A stretch of DNA of 13,483 nt. It comes from an uncultured Eubacteriales bacterium (GTDB lineage Bacteria; Bacillota; Clostridia; Christensenellales; Aristaeellaceae). Positions 1-6,677 of the stretch are shown in pieces. The notes below the pieces were generated by a model. The model ran no database searches. It was not told the DNA's origin and was given only the letters and a program-made list of their open reading frames with translations. The position numbers were made by a program, and so were the translations under genes. Each line of letters starts with the position of its first letter. Position 1 is the stretch's first letter. Location: assembly GCA_902796115.1 (NCBI GenBank), contig CADBNX010000418.1, positions 1-13,483 of the forward strand. The letters are read 5' to 3'.

Positions 1-96
1 CTGCATCTGACCGGTATGAAGACCTTCTTTGATTTCAGACAGCTTTTTTTCGGCGTCCGTAAGCCTGCCTGCAAACTGTTCCAATTCAATAATCAT
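1..96 (-). CDS. prfB: Peptide chain release factor 2, N-terminal fragment (probable)
   Basis: Only the first 32 codons lie in the window; the gene runs off the left edge. The peptide begins MIIELEQFAGRL and continues as a charged helix, as RF2 proteins do at their N terminus. RF2 recognises UGA and UAA stop codons and triggers peptide release on the ribosome. The gene starts 34 bp after the secA stop on the same strand, with no terminator between, and secA-prfB is a well-known pair in Bacillota; this synteny carries much of the assignment. An in-frame TAA at 118-120 limits the start to this ATG. The upstream GGTGA (101-105) is a weak, closely spaced ribosome binding site. In many bacteria RF2 needs a +1 frameshift at CTT-TGA near codon 25. 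Here the matching CTT (codon 26) is followed by CAT and the frame stays open. An unrelated coiled-coil protein remains possible. Confidence 0.68.
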   Translation of the reverse strand, partial: MIIELEQFAGRLTDAEKKLSEIKEGLHTGQMQ

Positions 97-130
97 GATC
101 TCACCGTCCGTTTCTCTTTATCCGGGTGTA

Positions 131-2854
131 TTATGCGTTTTTTCCGCAGCAGTTTTTATATTTCTTGCCGCTTCCGCATGGACAGGGGCTGTTGCGGCCG
201 ATTTTCTCAGCGGCGATGTACGGTTTTTTAGCGGGCTGCGGACGGGCGCCGGAAGCCCCCGACGCCGGCTGGACGCTGCGGTTATCCGCGGTCACTCTGA
301 CTGCGGCTTTTCTTTCGGGGGCCCGGTCGATCCTTGCCATGCAGAGTCTGCGAACGGTGTCCTCACGGATCAGGTGCACCAGTTCTTCGAACATATCGTA
401 GCTTTCCAGTTTGTACTCGTTTACCGGATCTTTCTGTCCGTACGCTCTCAGCCCGATCCCGTCCCGCAGCTGATCCATCGCGTCGATATGATCCATCCAG
501 CGCACGTCCACAGCCCGGAGAAGCACAGCCCGCTCGATTTCCCGCATATCAAAGCCCGCGTCCGCGATCTGTTTCTCCCGTCCGGAATAATACCTTTCCG
601 CCTCACGGATCAGGAAATCCGTCATATCCTGCTGCCCGGCAAAGGATGAAATCGCATCCGAGTTCGCCGCGATGGTTCCGGAAGGAATACACAGACGCTC
701 CACGTACTCGGCGAGTCCGGAAACATCCCATTCCCCTGTGTTTTCTCCGGTGCAGTATCTCTGTACGGCTTCCGTGATCAGTGATTTTTCCATGTCCTGG
801 ATCACGGTTTTCATATTTTCGCCGCGCAGCACCTGAAGACGCTGACCGTAGATGATTCCGCGCTGCTGGTTCATGACATCGTCATACTGCAGCACATGCT
901 TACGGATATCGTAGTTCCGGCTTTCCACTTTCTTCTGTGCATTTTCGATTTGACGCGTCAGCAGTCCCGCCTCGAGCGGACTCTGATCATCCATGCCCAG
1001 ACGCCCGACAAGGTTTTCGATCCTCTCACCGCCGAAAAGCCGCATCAGATCATCTTCAAGCGCAATGAAAAACTGGCTTGAACCGGGGTCCCCCTGACGG
1101 CCGGAACGGCCTCGGAGCTGGTTGTCGATACGCCTGCTTTCATGGCGCTCCGTACCGATGATATGAAGGCCGCCGGCCTGTACGACTTTTTCATGTTCGG
1201 CATCCGTCCGTACCTTATACTGATCGCGCAGCTCGCGGTATTTTTTCCGTACTTCGAGCACCTCTTCGGAAACATTTTCGCTGAATCCAACCGCCTCTTC
1301 GATGATTTCTTCGGGAACTTCTTCCTGCCTCAGAGAGCGCCGCGCAAGAAAATCCGGGTTTCCGCCGAGCAGAATATCGGTTCCGCGTCCGGCCATATTG
1401 GTTGCGATGGTCACGGCTCCGAAATGACCGGCCTGGGCAACGATCGAAGCCTCGCGCGCGTGGTGTTTCGCATTGAGTACTTCATGCTGGATCCCCCGCA
1501 TGCTCAGCATATGGCTCAGCAGTTCGCTGACTTCGACAGATACCGTACCGACGAGGATGGGCTGGCCTGTCTGATGCCTTTTCACGATTTCTTCGATTAC
1601 GGCTTCGTACTTTCCTTTTTTCGTCCTGTAGATCATGTCGTTCATATCAACACGGATCATGGGTTTGTTCGTCGGGATCTGAACGACATCAAGGCTGTAG
1701 ATTCCCTGAAGCTCTTCTTCTTCGGTTTTTGCCGTACCGGTCATGTCCGAAAGCTTCTTATACATCCGGAAGTAGTTCTGGAATGTGATGGTAGCCAGCG
1801 TCTTGCTTTCCCGCTGTACCTTCACATGCTCCTTCGCTTCGATCGCCTGATGCAGTCCGTCGGAGAAACGTCGGCCGATCATCAGTCTTCCGGTGAATTC
1901 ATCCACGATGATGACTTCGTTGTTCTGAACGACGTAATCCACGTCCAGTTTCATCAGTGTGTTTGCCTTCAGAGCCTGAATCAGATAATGGTTCAGATCA
2001 TTGTTTTCAGGATCGGAAAGATTATCGATGCCGAAAGCCGCTTCCGCTTTTCTGGTGCCCTGCTCCGTGAATACCGCTGTTTTTTCTTTCTCGTCGATGG
2101 TGTAATCCTCTTCTTTTTTGAGACGGATCACAAAATTGTTCGCCTTGTCATACATATCCGTGGATTTTTCACCCTGTCCGGAAATGATCAAAGGAGTCCT
2201 TGCTTCATCGATCAGGATCGAGTCTACTTCATCGACAATGGCAAAGGCATGTCCGCGCTGTACCATGTTTTTTTCGTACAGCACCATATTATCACGAAGA
2301 TAATCAAATCCCATCTCGTTATTGGTGCCGTATGTAATGTCGCAGGCATAAGCCTCTTTTCGCTGATCGCTGTTCAGGTCATGGGTGATGATGCCGACGC
2401 TGATTCCGAGGAACCGGAAGAGTTTTCCCATTTCTTCGCCCTGAAAAGAAGCCAGATAATCGTTGACCGTCACGATATGAACGCCGTTTCCGGTCAAAGC
2501 GTTCAGATATGCGGGGAGCGTCGCTGTGAGCGTCTTGCCCTCTCCTGTTTTCATTTCGGCAATCCGGCCCTGGTGCAGCACGATACCGCCGATCAGCTGA
2601 ACTTTGAACGGATACAGCCCAAGCGTTCGCCTCGAGGCTTCGCGTACGGTCGCAAAAGCCTCTGTCAGAAGCTGGTCGAGGGTTTCACCTTTTGCGTATC
2701 TTTCTTTGAATTCAGAGGTTTTGGCACTGAGCGCGTCATCGCTCAGCGCGGCATATTCATCCGCCAGCGCTTCAATCGCTTCGGCCTGCTTTATCAAAGG
2801 TCTGAGTTGTTTTTCTTCACTCAATCCGAAGATTTTCCTGATTGCGTTAAACAT
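131..2854 (-). CDS. secA: Preprotein translocase ATPase SecA
   Basis: SecA is the motor that pushes unfolded secretory proteins through the SecYEG channel using ATP. The 907-residue product is near the usual 800-900. Seen in order: Walker A MKTGEGKT (101-108), the DEAD-like VDEVDS (207-212) followed by IDEARTPLIIS, the preprotein-binding region (about 225-370), the second nucleotide-binding fold with TNMAGRGTDI and LRGRSGRQGDPGSSQFF, the helical scaffold containing HVLQYDDVMNQQR, a basic Ala/Pro-rich linker, and a C-terminal zinc tail with C891, C893, C902 and C903 (CPCGSGKKYKNCC). This tail binds SecB or ribosomes in relatives. The start at 2854 is chosen because MFNAIRKIFG matches SecA N termini and AAGGAG (2865-2870) lies 10 nt upstream. 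The frame stays open to 2968, but that extension would begin inside the promoter -10 box. One oddity is that the usual NDYLA-RD-AE segment reads NDYLASFQGEE (131-141). Confidence 0.97.
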   Translation of the reverse strand: MFNAIRKIFGLSEEKQLRPLIKQAEAIEALADEYAALSDDALSAKTSEFKERYAKGETLDQLLTEAFATVREASRRTLGLYPFKVQLIGGIVLHQGRIAEMKTGEGKTLTATLPAYLNALTGNGVHIVTVNDYLASFQGEEMGKLFRFLGISVGIITHDLNSDQRKEAYACDITYGTNNEMGFDYLRDNMVLYEKNMVQRGHAFAIVDEVDSILIDEARTPLIISGQGEKSTDMYDKANNFVIRLKKEEDYTIDEKEKTAVFTEQGTRKAEAAFGIDNLSDPENNDLNHYLIQALKANTLMKLDVDYVVQNNEVIIVDEFTGRLMIGRRFSDGLHQAIEAKEHVKVQRESKTLATITFQNYFRMYKKLSDMTGTAKTEEEELQGIYSLDVVQIPTNKPMIRVDMNDMIYRTKKGKYEAVIEEIVKRHQTGQPILVGTVSVEVSELLSHMLSMRGIQHEVLNAKHHAREASIVAQAGHFGAVTIATNMAGRGTDILLGGNPDFLARRSLRQEEVPEEIIEEAVGFSENVSEEVLEVRKKYRELRDQYKVRTDAEHEKVVQAGGLHIIGTERHESRRIDNQLRGRSGRQGDPGSSQFFIALEDDLMRLFGGERIENLVGRLGMDDQSPLEAGLLTRQIENAQKKVESRNYDIRKHVLQYDDVMNQQRGIIYGQRLQVLRGENMKTVIQDMEKSLITEAVQRYCTGENTGEWDVSGLAEYVERLCIPSGTIAANSDAISSFAGQQDMTDFLIREAERYYSGREKQIADAGFDMREIERAVLLRAVDVRWMDHIDAMDQLRDGIGLRAYGQKDPVNEYKLESYDMFEELVHLIREDTVRRLCMARIDRAPERKAAVRVTADNRSVQPASGASGARPQPAKKPYIAAEKIGRNSPCPCGSGKKYKNCCGKNA

Positions 2855-2967
2855 GGATACGAAGCTCCTTACATATTCTGAAAATCGGGGCATTTGTTTC
2901 GCGGCAGGCTTTCCGGAGCAGGATGAGATCGATGACGCAAACCATGCGGATACCTGCAGCAAAACCA

Positions 2968-2997
2968 ATTATACCATGTTTTCATACATCTTGACAA
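2968..2997 (-). promoter_or_regulatory. Sigma-A type promoter for secA
   Basis: Reading leftward, TTGTCA (2997-2992) is followed after 18 bp by a perfect TATAAT (2973-2968). Transcription would start near 2961 and leave a leader of about 105 nt before the secA ATG. The -35 box overlaps the -35 box of the divergent alaS promoter almost completely. The call rests on consensus match only. Confidence 0.75.
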
Positions 2998-3019
2998 CCG
3001 ATGGAAGCCATACTATAAT
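2991..3019 (+). promoter_or_regulatory. Consensus sigma-A promoter for alaS
   Basis: TTGACA (2991-2996) and TATAAT (3014-3019) are both perfect consensus hexamers with the ideal 17-bp spacer. Transcription should start near 3026, leaving a leader of only about 27 nt. That is too short for a T-box riboswitch, which often controls aminoacyl-tRNA synthetase genes in Bacillota. The promoter therefore looks strong and constitutive. Confidence 0.88.
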
Positions 3020-3039
3020 TCCTGTAATTTCATATTATT

Positions 3040-3045
3040 AAGGAG
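3040..3045 (+). promoter_or_regulatory. Ribosome binding site that fixes the alaS start
   Basis: AAGGAG lies 7 nt before the ATG at 3053. An in-frame TTG at 3047 would add two residues but sits only one base after this site, too close to be used. The ATG is therefore preferred. Confidence 0.85.
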
Positions 3046-3052
3046 ATTGCAT

Positions 3053-5050
3053 ATGAAAGCACTTACTGCCAATGAACTCCGTTCCCTGTTTCTTCGTTTT
3101 TTTCAGGAAAAAGGCCATGCCGTCATTCCTTCCGCTTCCGTAATTCCGGAGAATGATCCCACCGTTCTTTTTACAACGGCGGGAATGCATCCGCTTGTGC
3201 CCTATCTTCTCGGTCAGAAGCATCCGCAGGGCACCAGGCTTACCGATGTCCAGAAATGCATCCGTACAGCGGACATCGATGAAGTCGGCGATATGAGTCA
3301 TCTCACTTTCTTTGAGATGCTGGGCAACTGGAGTCTTGGCGATTATTTCAAAAAAGAAATGATTCCATGGAGCTGGGAATTCCTGACCAGTGAAGAGTGG
3401 CTCGGCATTGATAAAGATAAGCTTGCCTTTACCGTATTCGCAGGAGACAGCGATTGTCCGCGTGATGAAGAAGCGGCATCGTTGTGGCGTTCCTGCGGGG
3501 TTAAGGAAGATCATTTGTTCTATCTTCCGAAAAAGCATAACTGGTGGGGGCCTGCGGGCATTACCGGTCCCTGCGGCCCCGATACGGAAATGTTCATGAT
3601 CGTGAAGAAGCCCTGCGGTCCGAAATGCGGTCCGGACTGCAGCTGCGGAGCATACCTTGAAATCTGGAACGACGTGTTCATGCAGTATAATAAGCAGAGG
3701 GACGGCAGCTTTATTCCGCTCGAACAGAAGAATGTGGACACCGGAATGGGGCTTGAACGGACGATTTGCGTGCTGACCGGCAAAGGTTCCGTTTATGAAA
3801 CGGATCTGTTTGAAAACATCCTGGCGAAAATCGCGGAGCTTTCCGGCAGGAATTACGGGGAATCGCCCGAAATCACAAAGTCTTTCCGGATCATCGCCGA
3901 TCATCTGAGGACGGCCACCTTTATTCTGGGTGACAACCGTGCGGTAACGCCCAGCAATGTGGATCAGGGGTATATCCTGAGAAGACTGATCCGCCGGGCG
4001 GTCCGTTTCGGAATGCAGATCGGGCTGAAAGAAGGCTTTACCGCCGCTATCGCGGAAGTGATCTGCAACCAGTATAAAGACGTCTATCCGGAACTGGAAG
4101 AACACAGAAGCTTTGTCCTGGAGCAGCTCCTGCTTGAGGAGCAGCGATTCCAGAAAACGCTGAAGCAGGGCATGAAAGAGTTTGAAAAGGTGCTTTCTTC
4201 CATCAGCGCGACGCGAGGACTGATTCAGAGCGCGGCAGATGCGCTCCGCGCAGGATCGCCGGAAGCGAAAAATGCCGCTGAAACCGCAGCGGCAAAACTG
4301 CGGCCGACCCCCGAAATGCAGGAAATCATCGCAGAATTGAAAGCTTATGTCTCCGGTCAGAGCGATTCGGAGATTCTGCTGGATCATCTGCAGAAGATAC
4401 TTGAAAAGCTGGATACCATGGATGGCAGGAGCGCGTTTAAACTGTATGATACCTATGGCTTCCCGATCGAGATGACGATGGAGCTTGCCGCTGAGCACGG
4501 TCTGAAGATCGATAAACAGGATTTCGACGAGCGCTTTAAGAAGCACCAGGAAACGAGCCACGCAGGTGCGGAACAGCGTTTTAAAGGCGGATTGGCGGAT
4601 TCGAGCGAACAGACCGCCTGTCTTCATACGGCCACTCATCTGCTTCATGCTGCGCTTCGGAAAGTGCTTGGCAATGACGTTCATCAGAATGGCAGCAATA
4701 TCACTCCCGAAAGGCTTCGCTTTGACTTTACCTTCGGCAGAAAAATGACGCCGGAAGAGCTGAAGGAAGTGGAAGATCTTGTGAACGAGGCGATCCGGGC
4801 GAAAGTGCCCGTAACGCTTGAAGAGATGACGCTTGCGGAAGCGAAAGCTTCCGGCGCTATGGGTTTGTTTGAAAATAAATACGGAGACCGCGTCAAGGTA
4901 TATACCATGGGCAGTTTTTCCAAGGAAATCTGCGGCGGCCCGCATGCTTCCAATACGGGAGATCTTGTTTCTTTCAGGATTCAGAAAGAAGAATCATCTT
5001 CGGCCGGCGTACGCAGGATCAAAGCCGTGATCGGCAGAAAGCCGGAATAA
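3053..5050 (+). CDS. alaS: Alanyl-tRNA synthetase, short form without C-Ala domain
   Basis: The enzyme attaches alanine to tRNA-Ala in the cytoplasm and removes mischarged amino acids. The class II catalytic core is clear: FTTAGMHPLVPYL (40-52), motif 2 around FFEMLGNWSLGDYFK (86-100), TGPCGPDTEMF (171-181), LEIWNDVFMQYN (202-213) and motif 3 GMGLER (231-236). The editing domain keeps all four metal ligands: H525 and H529 in HTATH, and C627 and H631 in CGGPH. At 665 residues it is about 200 shorter than typical bacterial enzymes (about 875) and stops soon after the editing site, so the C-terminal DHHA1/C-Ala region is absent. Short enzymes of this kind are known in spirochaetes. Two additions stand out: a Cys cluster (C188, C192, C196, C198) that could bind zinc, and an Ala/Glu-rich helical insertion (about 385-457) between the tRNA-binding helices and the SAFKLYDTYGFP segment. 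A single gene followed by a terminator. Confidence 0.96.
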   Translation: MKALTANELRSLFLRFFQEKGHAVIPSASVIPENDPTVLFTTAGMHPLVPYLLGQKHPQGTRLTDVQKCIRTADIDEVGDMSHLTFFEMLGNWSLGDYFKKEMIPWSWEFLTSEEWLGIDKDKLAFTVFAGDSDCPRDEEAASLWRSCGVKEDHLFYLPKKHNWWGPAGITGPCGPDTEMFMIVKKPCGPKCGPDCSCGAYLEIWNDVFMQYNKQRDGSFIPLEQKNVDTGMGLERTICVLTGKGSVYETDLFENILAKIAELSGRNYGESPEITKSFRIIADHLRTATFILGDNRAVTPSNVDQGYILRRLIRRAVRFGMQIGLKEGFTAAIAEVICNQYKDVYPELEEHRSFVLEQLLLEEQRFQKTLKQGMKEFEKVLSSISATRGLIQSAADALRAGSPEAKNAAETAAAKLRPTPEMQEIIAELKAYVSGQSDSEILLDHLQKILEKLDTMDGRSAFKLYDTYGFPIEMTMELAAEHGLKIDKQDFDERFKKHQETSHAGAEQRFKGGLADSSEQTACLHTATHLLHAALRKVLGNDVHQNGSNITPERLRFDFTFGRKMTPEELKEVEDLVNEAIRAKVPVTLEEMTLAEAKASGAMGLFENKYGDRVKVYTMGSFSKEICGGPHASNTGDLVSFRIQKEESSSAGVRRIKAVIGRKPE

Positions 5051-5070
5051 CAGAAAAGGTTTTCCCTTAT

Positions 5071-5098
5071 CCGGGAGCAGCCGCTCCCGGTTCTTTTT
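5071..5098 (+). terminator. Intrinsic terminator after alaS, upstream of mnmE
   Basis: A perfect 8-bp GC-rich stem (CCGGGAGC at 5071-5078 pairing with GCTCCCGG at 5083-5090) with a 4-nt loop is followed by TTCTTTTT (5091-5098). It begins 20 bp after the alaS stop and ends 2 bp before the mnmE ribosome binding site. Expression of mnmE must therefore come from read-through or from a promoter inside alaS. Confidence 0.88.
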
Positions 5099-5100
5099 AC

Positions 5101-5108
5101 GGAGGTGG
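5101..5108 (+). promoter_or_regulatory. Ribosome binding site for the TTG start of mnmE
   Basis: GGAGGTGG is a strong Shine-Dalgarno match; its GGAGG core (5101-5105) is 9 nt before TTG at 5115. This site, plus the match of the following residues (RFQQDTIAAPATA) to MnmE N termini, supports the non-ATG start. Confidence 0.82.
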
Positions 5109-5114
5109 AATTTT

Positions 5115-6443
5115 TTGCGTTTCCAGCAGGATACGATAGCAGCGCCGGCGACAGCACAGGGTGAAAGCGGTATCGCGATTATCCGGGTCAGCGGAGAGAG
5201 AGCGGAAGAGACGATTTCGCACTTTTTTTCCGTAAAGCCCCCATACCGGGATCATCAGCTGATGTATGGGCATCTGCAGATGCCCGATTGTTCGGACGAA
5301 TGCATGGCAGTCATGATGTACGCGCCGAAGACTTATACCCGTGAAAACGTAGCAGAGTTTCAGTTTCACGGCGGCGCATGGGTTTCGAAAAAGCTGATGT
5401 CCGCGCTGAACAGGTTCGGGATCCGCACAGCCGATCCGGGTGAATTCACATTCCGTGCATTTATCAACGGCAGGATCGATCTGAGCCGGGCAGAAGCAGT
5501 CATGGGCATCATCCGGGCGGATTCGGACGCGGCAGGACGAAGCGCTTTGCGGCTGCTCAGCGGCGGTGTATGCGGCTTCATCAGGCCCATCCTTGACAAT
5601 CTGACCGGGATCCTTTCCGGCATTGAGGCATCCATCGATTATCCTGAAGAAATCGACGAAGAAGACGCCTGTGCTTCCATGCGCGAAAGAATCAAAGCCG
5701 TATGCGTCGAACTGAGTGAAGCCTGCGATGAAAGAAGCGCCCGGCTTTTGTCAGACGGATTGAATGTCGTACTGTGCGGAAAAACAAACGTGGGCAAATC
5801 GTCCCTGCTGAACGCGATTACCGGAGAAGAATGCGCCATCGTTACCGATATTCCGGGAACGACAAGGGATATAGTCTCGGCAAGTATACAGCTTAACGGA
5901 GTAAAAGTAACAATCCGCGACACGGCCGGCCTCAGGGACAGCAGCGAAACGATTGAACGCATCGGGATCGAGCGTGCGAAGAGTGCGGTTTCATCGGCGG
6001 ACCTGGCCATTCTTGTGCTGGATGCGCAGGATTCCGACTGCGGTGAGGAGGCGGGCATCTGGGAAATCATACGGGATATGCCCCATATTCTGGTCTGCAA
6101 CAAAAGTGATCTTGCCTGTGCACAGCGCGTATTCCACCGGGAGCAAACGATTGCCGTATCCGCAAAAACAGGAGAGGGTATCGATGATCTGAAGCATGCC
6201 ATCGCTCTGCATACGCAGCACGCTCATGAGGGGCAGCTTTGCTATGAAAGGCATATCGGGCTTGCCAGGAAAGCTGTTTTCTGCCTTCAGGCATTCCTTG
6301 ACGCGCTGGACGCCGGAGTGCCGCTCGATACCGCCGCCGCGCACCTGCGTGAGGCGGCAGACAATCTGTCCGATATTACCGGAGACCGGATGGATGAGAT
6401 GCTGCTGGATGATATTTTTTCAAAATTCTGTGTGGGGAAATAG
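5115..6443 (+). CDS. mnmE: tRNA uridine-5-carboxymethylaminomethyl modification GTPase MnmE
   Basis: MnmE works with MnmG to add the carboxymethylaminomethyl group at the wobble uridine (U34) of certain tRNAs, which keeps decoding accurate. The 442-residue length is typical. The N-terminal folate-binding domain (about 1-118) includes DTIAAPATAQGESGIAIIRVSG and DPGEFTFRAFINGRIDLSRAEAV. A GTPase domain is inserted in the helical domain: P-loop GKTNVGKSS (222-230), TDIPGTTRD (244-252), DTAG (269-272) and NKSD (329-332). The C terminus is FCVGK, the family's C-x-GK signature with the functional Cys at 439. The start codon is TTG. In many Bacillota mnmE sits beside mnmG near the replication origin; here it stands between alaS and rho, with no mnmG in view. 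No terminator follows, so transcription may continue toward rho. Confidence 0.97.
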   Translation: MRFQQDTIAAPATAQGESGIAIIRVSGERAEETISHFFSVKPPYRDHQLMYGHLQMPDCSDECMAVMMYAPKTYTRENVAEFQFHGGAWVSKKLMSALNRFGIRTADPGEFTFRAFINGRIDLSRAEAVMGIIRADSDAAGRSALRLLSGGVCGFIRPILDNLTGILSGIEASIDYPEEIDEEDACASMRERIKAVCVELSEACDERSARLLSDGLNVVLCGKTNVGKSSLLNAITGEECAIVTDIPGTTRDIVSASIQLNGVKVTIRDTAGLRDSSETIERIGIERAKSAVSSADLAILVLDAQDSDCGEEAGIWEIIRDMPHILVCNKSDLACAQRVFHREQTIAVSAKTGEGIDDLKHAIALHTQHAHEGQLCYERHIGLARKAVFCLQAFLDALDAGVPLDTAAAHLREAADNLSDITGDRMDEMLLDDIFSKFCVGK

Positions 6444-6495
6444 GCCAAATTCAAACCAAATAACTGTATATATCCTATGAATTTCTGAAAATTGA

Positions 6496-6524
6496 TTGAA
6501 AACCGCTCCGATTTCTGTTATGAT
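6496..6524 (+). promoter_or_regulatory. Probable sigma-A promoter for rho
   Basis: TTGAAA (6496-6501) and TATGAT (6519-6524) are separated by 17 bp, each one base away from consensus. It lies in the 234-bp gap after mnmE and is the best promoter candidate there. Transcription would start near 6531. Confidence 0.65.
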
Positions 6525-6677
6525 ATCCGAAGTCAGCGAATTGTTGTGTACTGCCAAATCCCGCATTTCATTACAGGCAGTTATAGGCCTTTTCGCGAAT
6601 CCGGCTGACTTGAAAAGCAGCTTCCATGACATGTGCACTGTTGCTTAAAACAGGCCGCACCAGGAGGAGAGTCTCTC
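6525..6677 (+). other. Untranslated leader of rho
   Basis: About 147 nt separate the predicted transcription start from the rho ATG. The stretch ends with a strong AGGAGGAG site (6662-6669), 8 nt before the start. It holds only weak inverted repeats, such as AAGCAGC near 6615 pairing with GTTGCTT near 6640, and no recognisable riboswitch. rho mRNAs are autoregulated through their leaders in several bacteria, so a control role is plausible but not shown here. Confidence 0.4.

Noticed and set aside
361..614. A 14-bp direct repeat (CCTCACGGATCAGG at 361 and 601).
   Set aside because: Both copies encode the same short LIRE peptide in SecA helices. There is no further similarity around them, so chance and codon use explain it.
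1142..2881. A 579-codon open frame on the plus strand across secA.
   Set aside because: It lies opposite an unmistakable SecA, its product has no recognisable motif, and it has no ribosome binding site. It is an antisense artefact of codon bias.
2855..2968. A 38-residue N-terminal extension of SecA from an in-frame start at 2968.
   Set aside because: That start overlaps the predicted -10 box, so it would not be transcribed. The internal ATG at 2854 has a proper binding site and matches SecA N termini.
3020..3052. A T-box or other tRNA-sensing leader for alaS.
   Set aside because: The predicted transcript leader is only about 27 nt, which cannot hold a T-box, and no terminator hairpin precedes the gene.
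3038..4945. A 635-codon open frame on the minus strand across alaS.
   Set aside because: It mirrors the alanyl-tRNA synthetase gene, shows no domain and would start inside it without a binding site.
6560..6620. Short inverted repeats in the rho leader that might be a terminator or riboswitch.
   Set aside because: The stems are 4-6 bp with large loops and no clear U-tract or known motif; they cannot be called from sequence alone.
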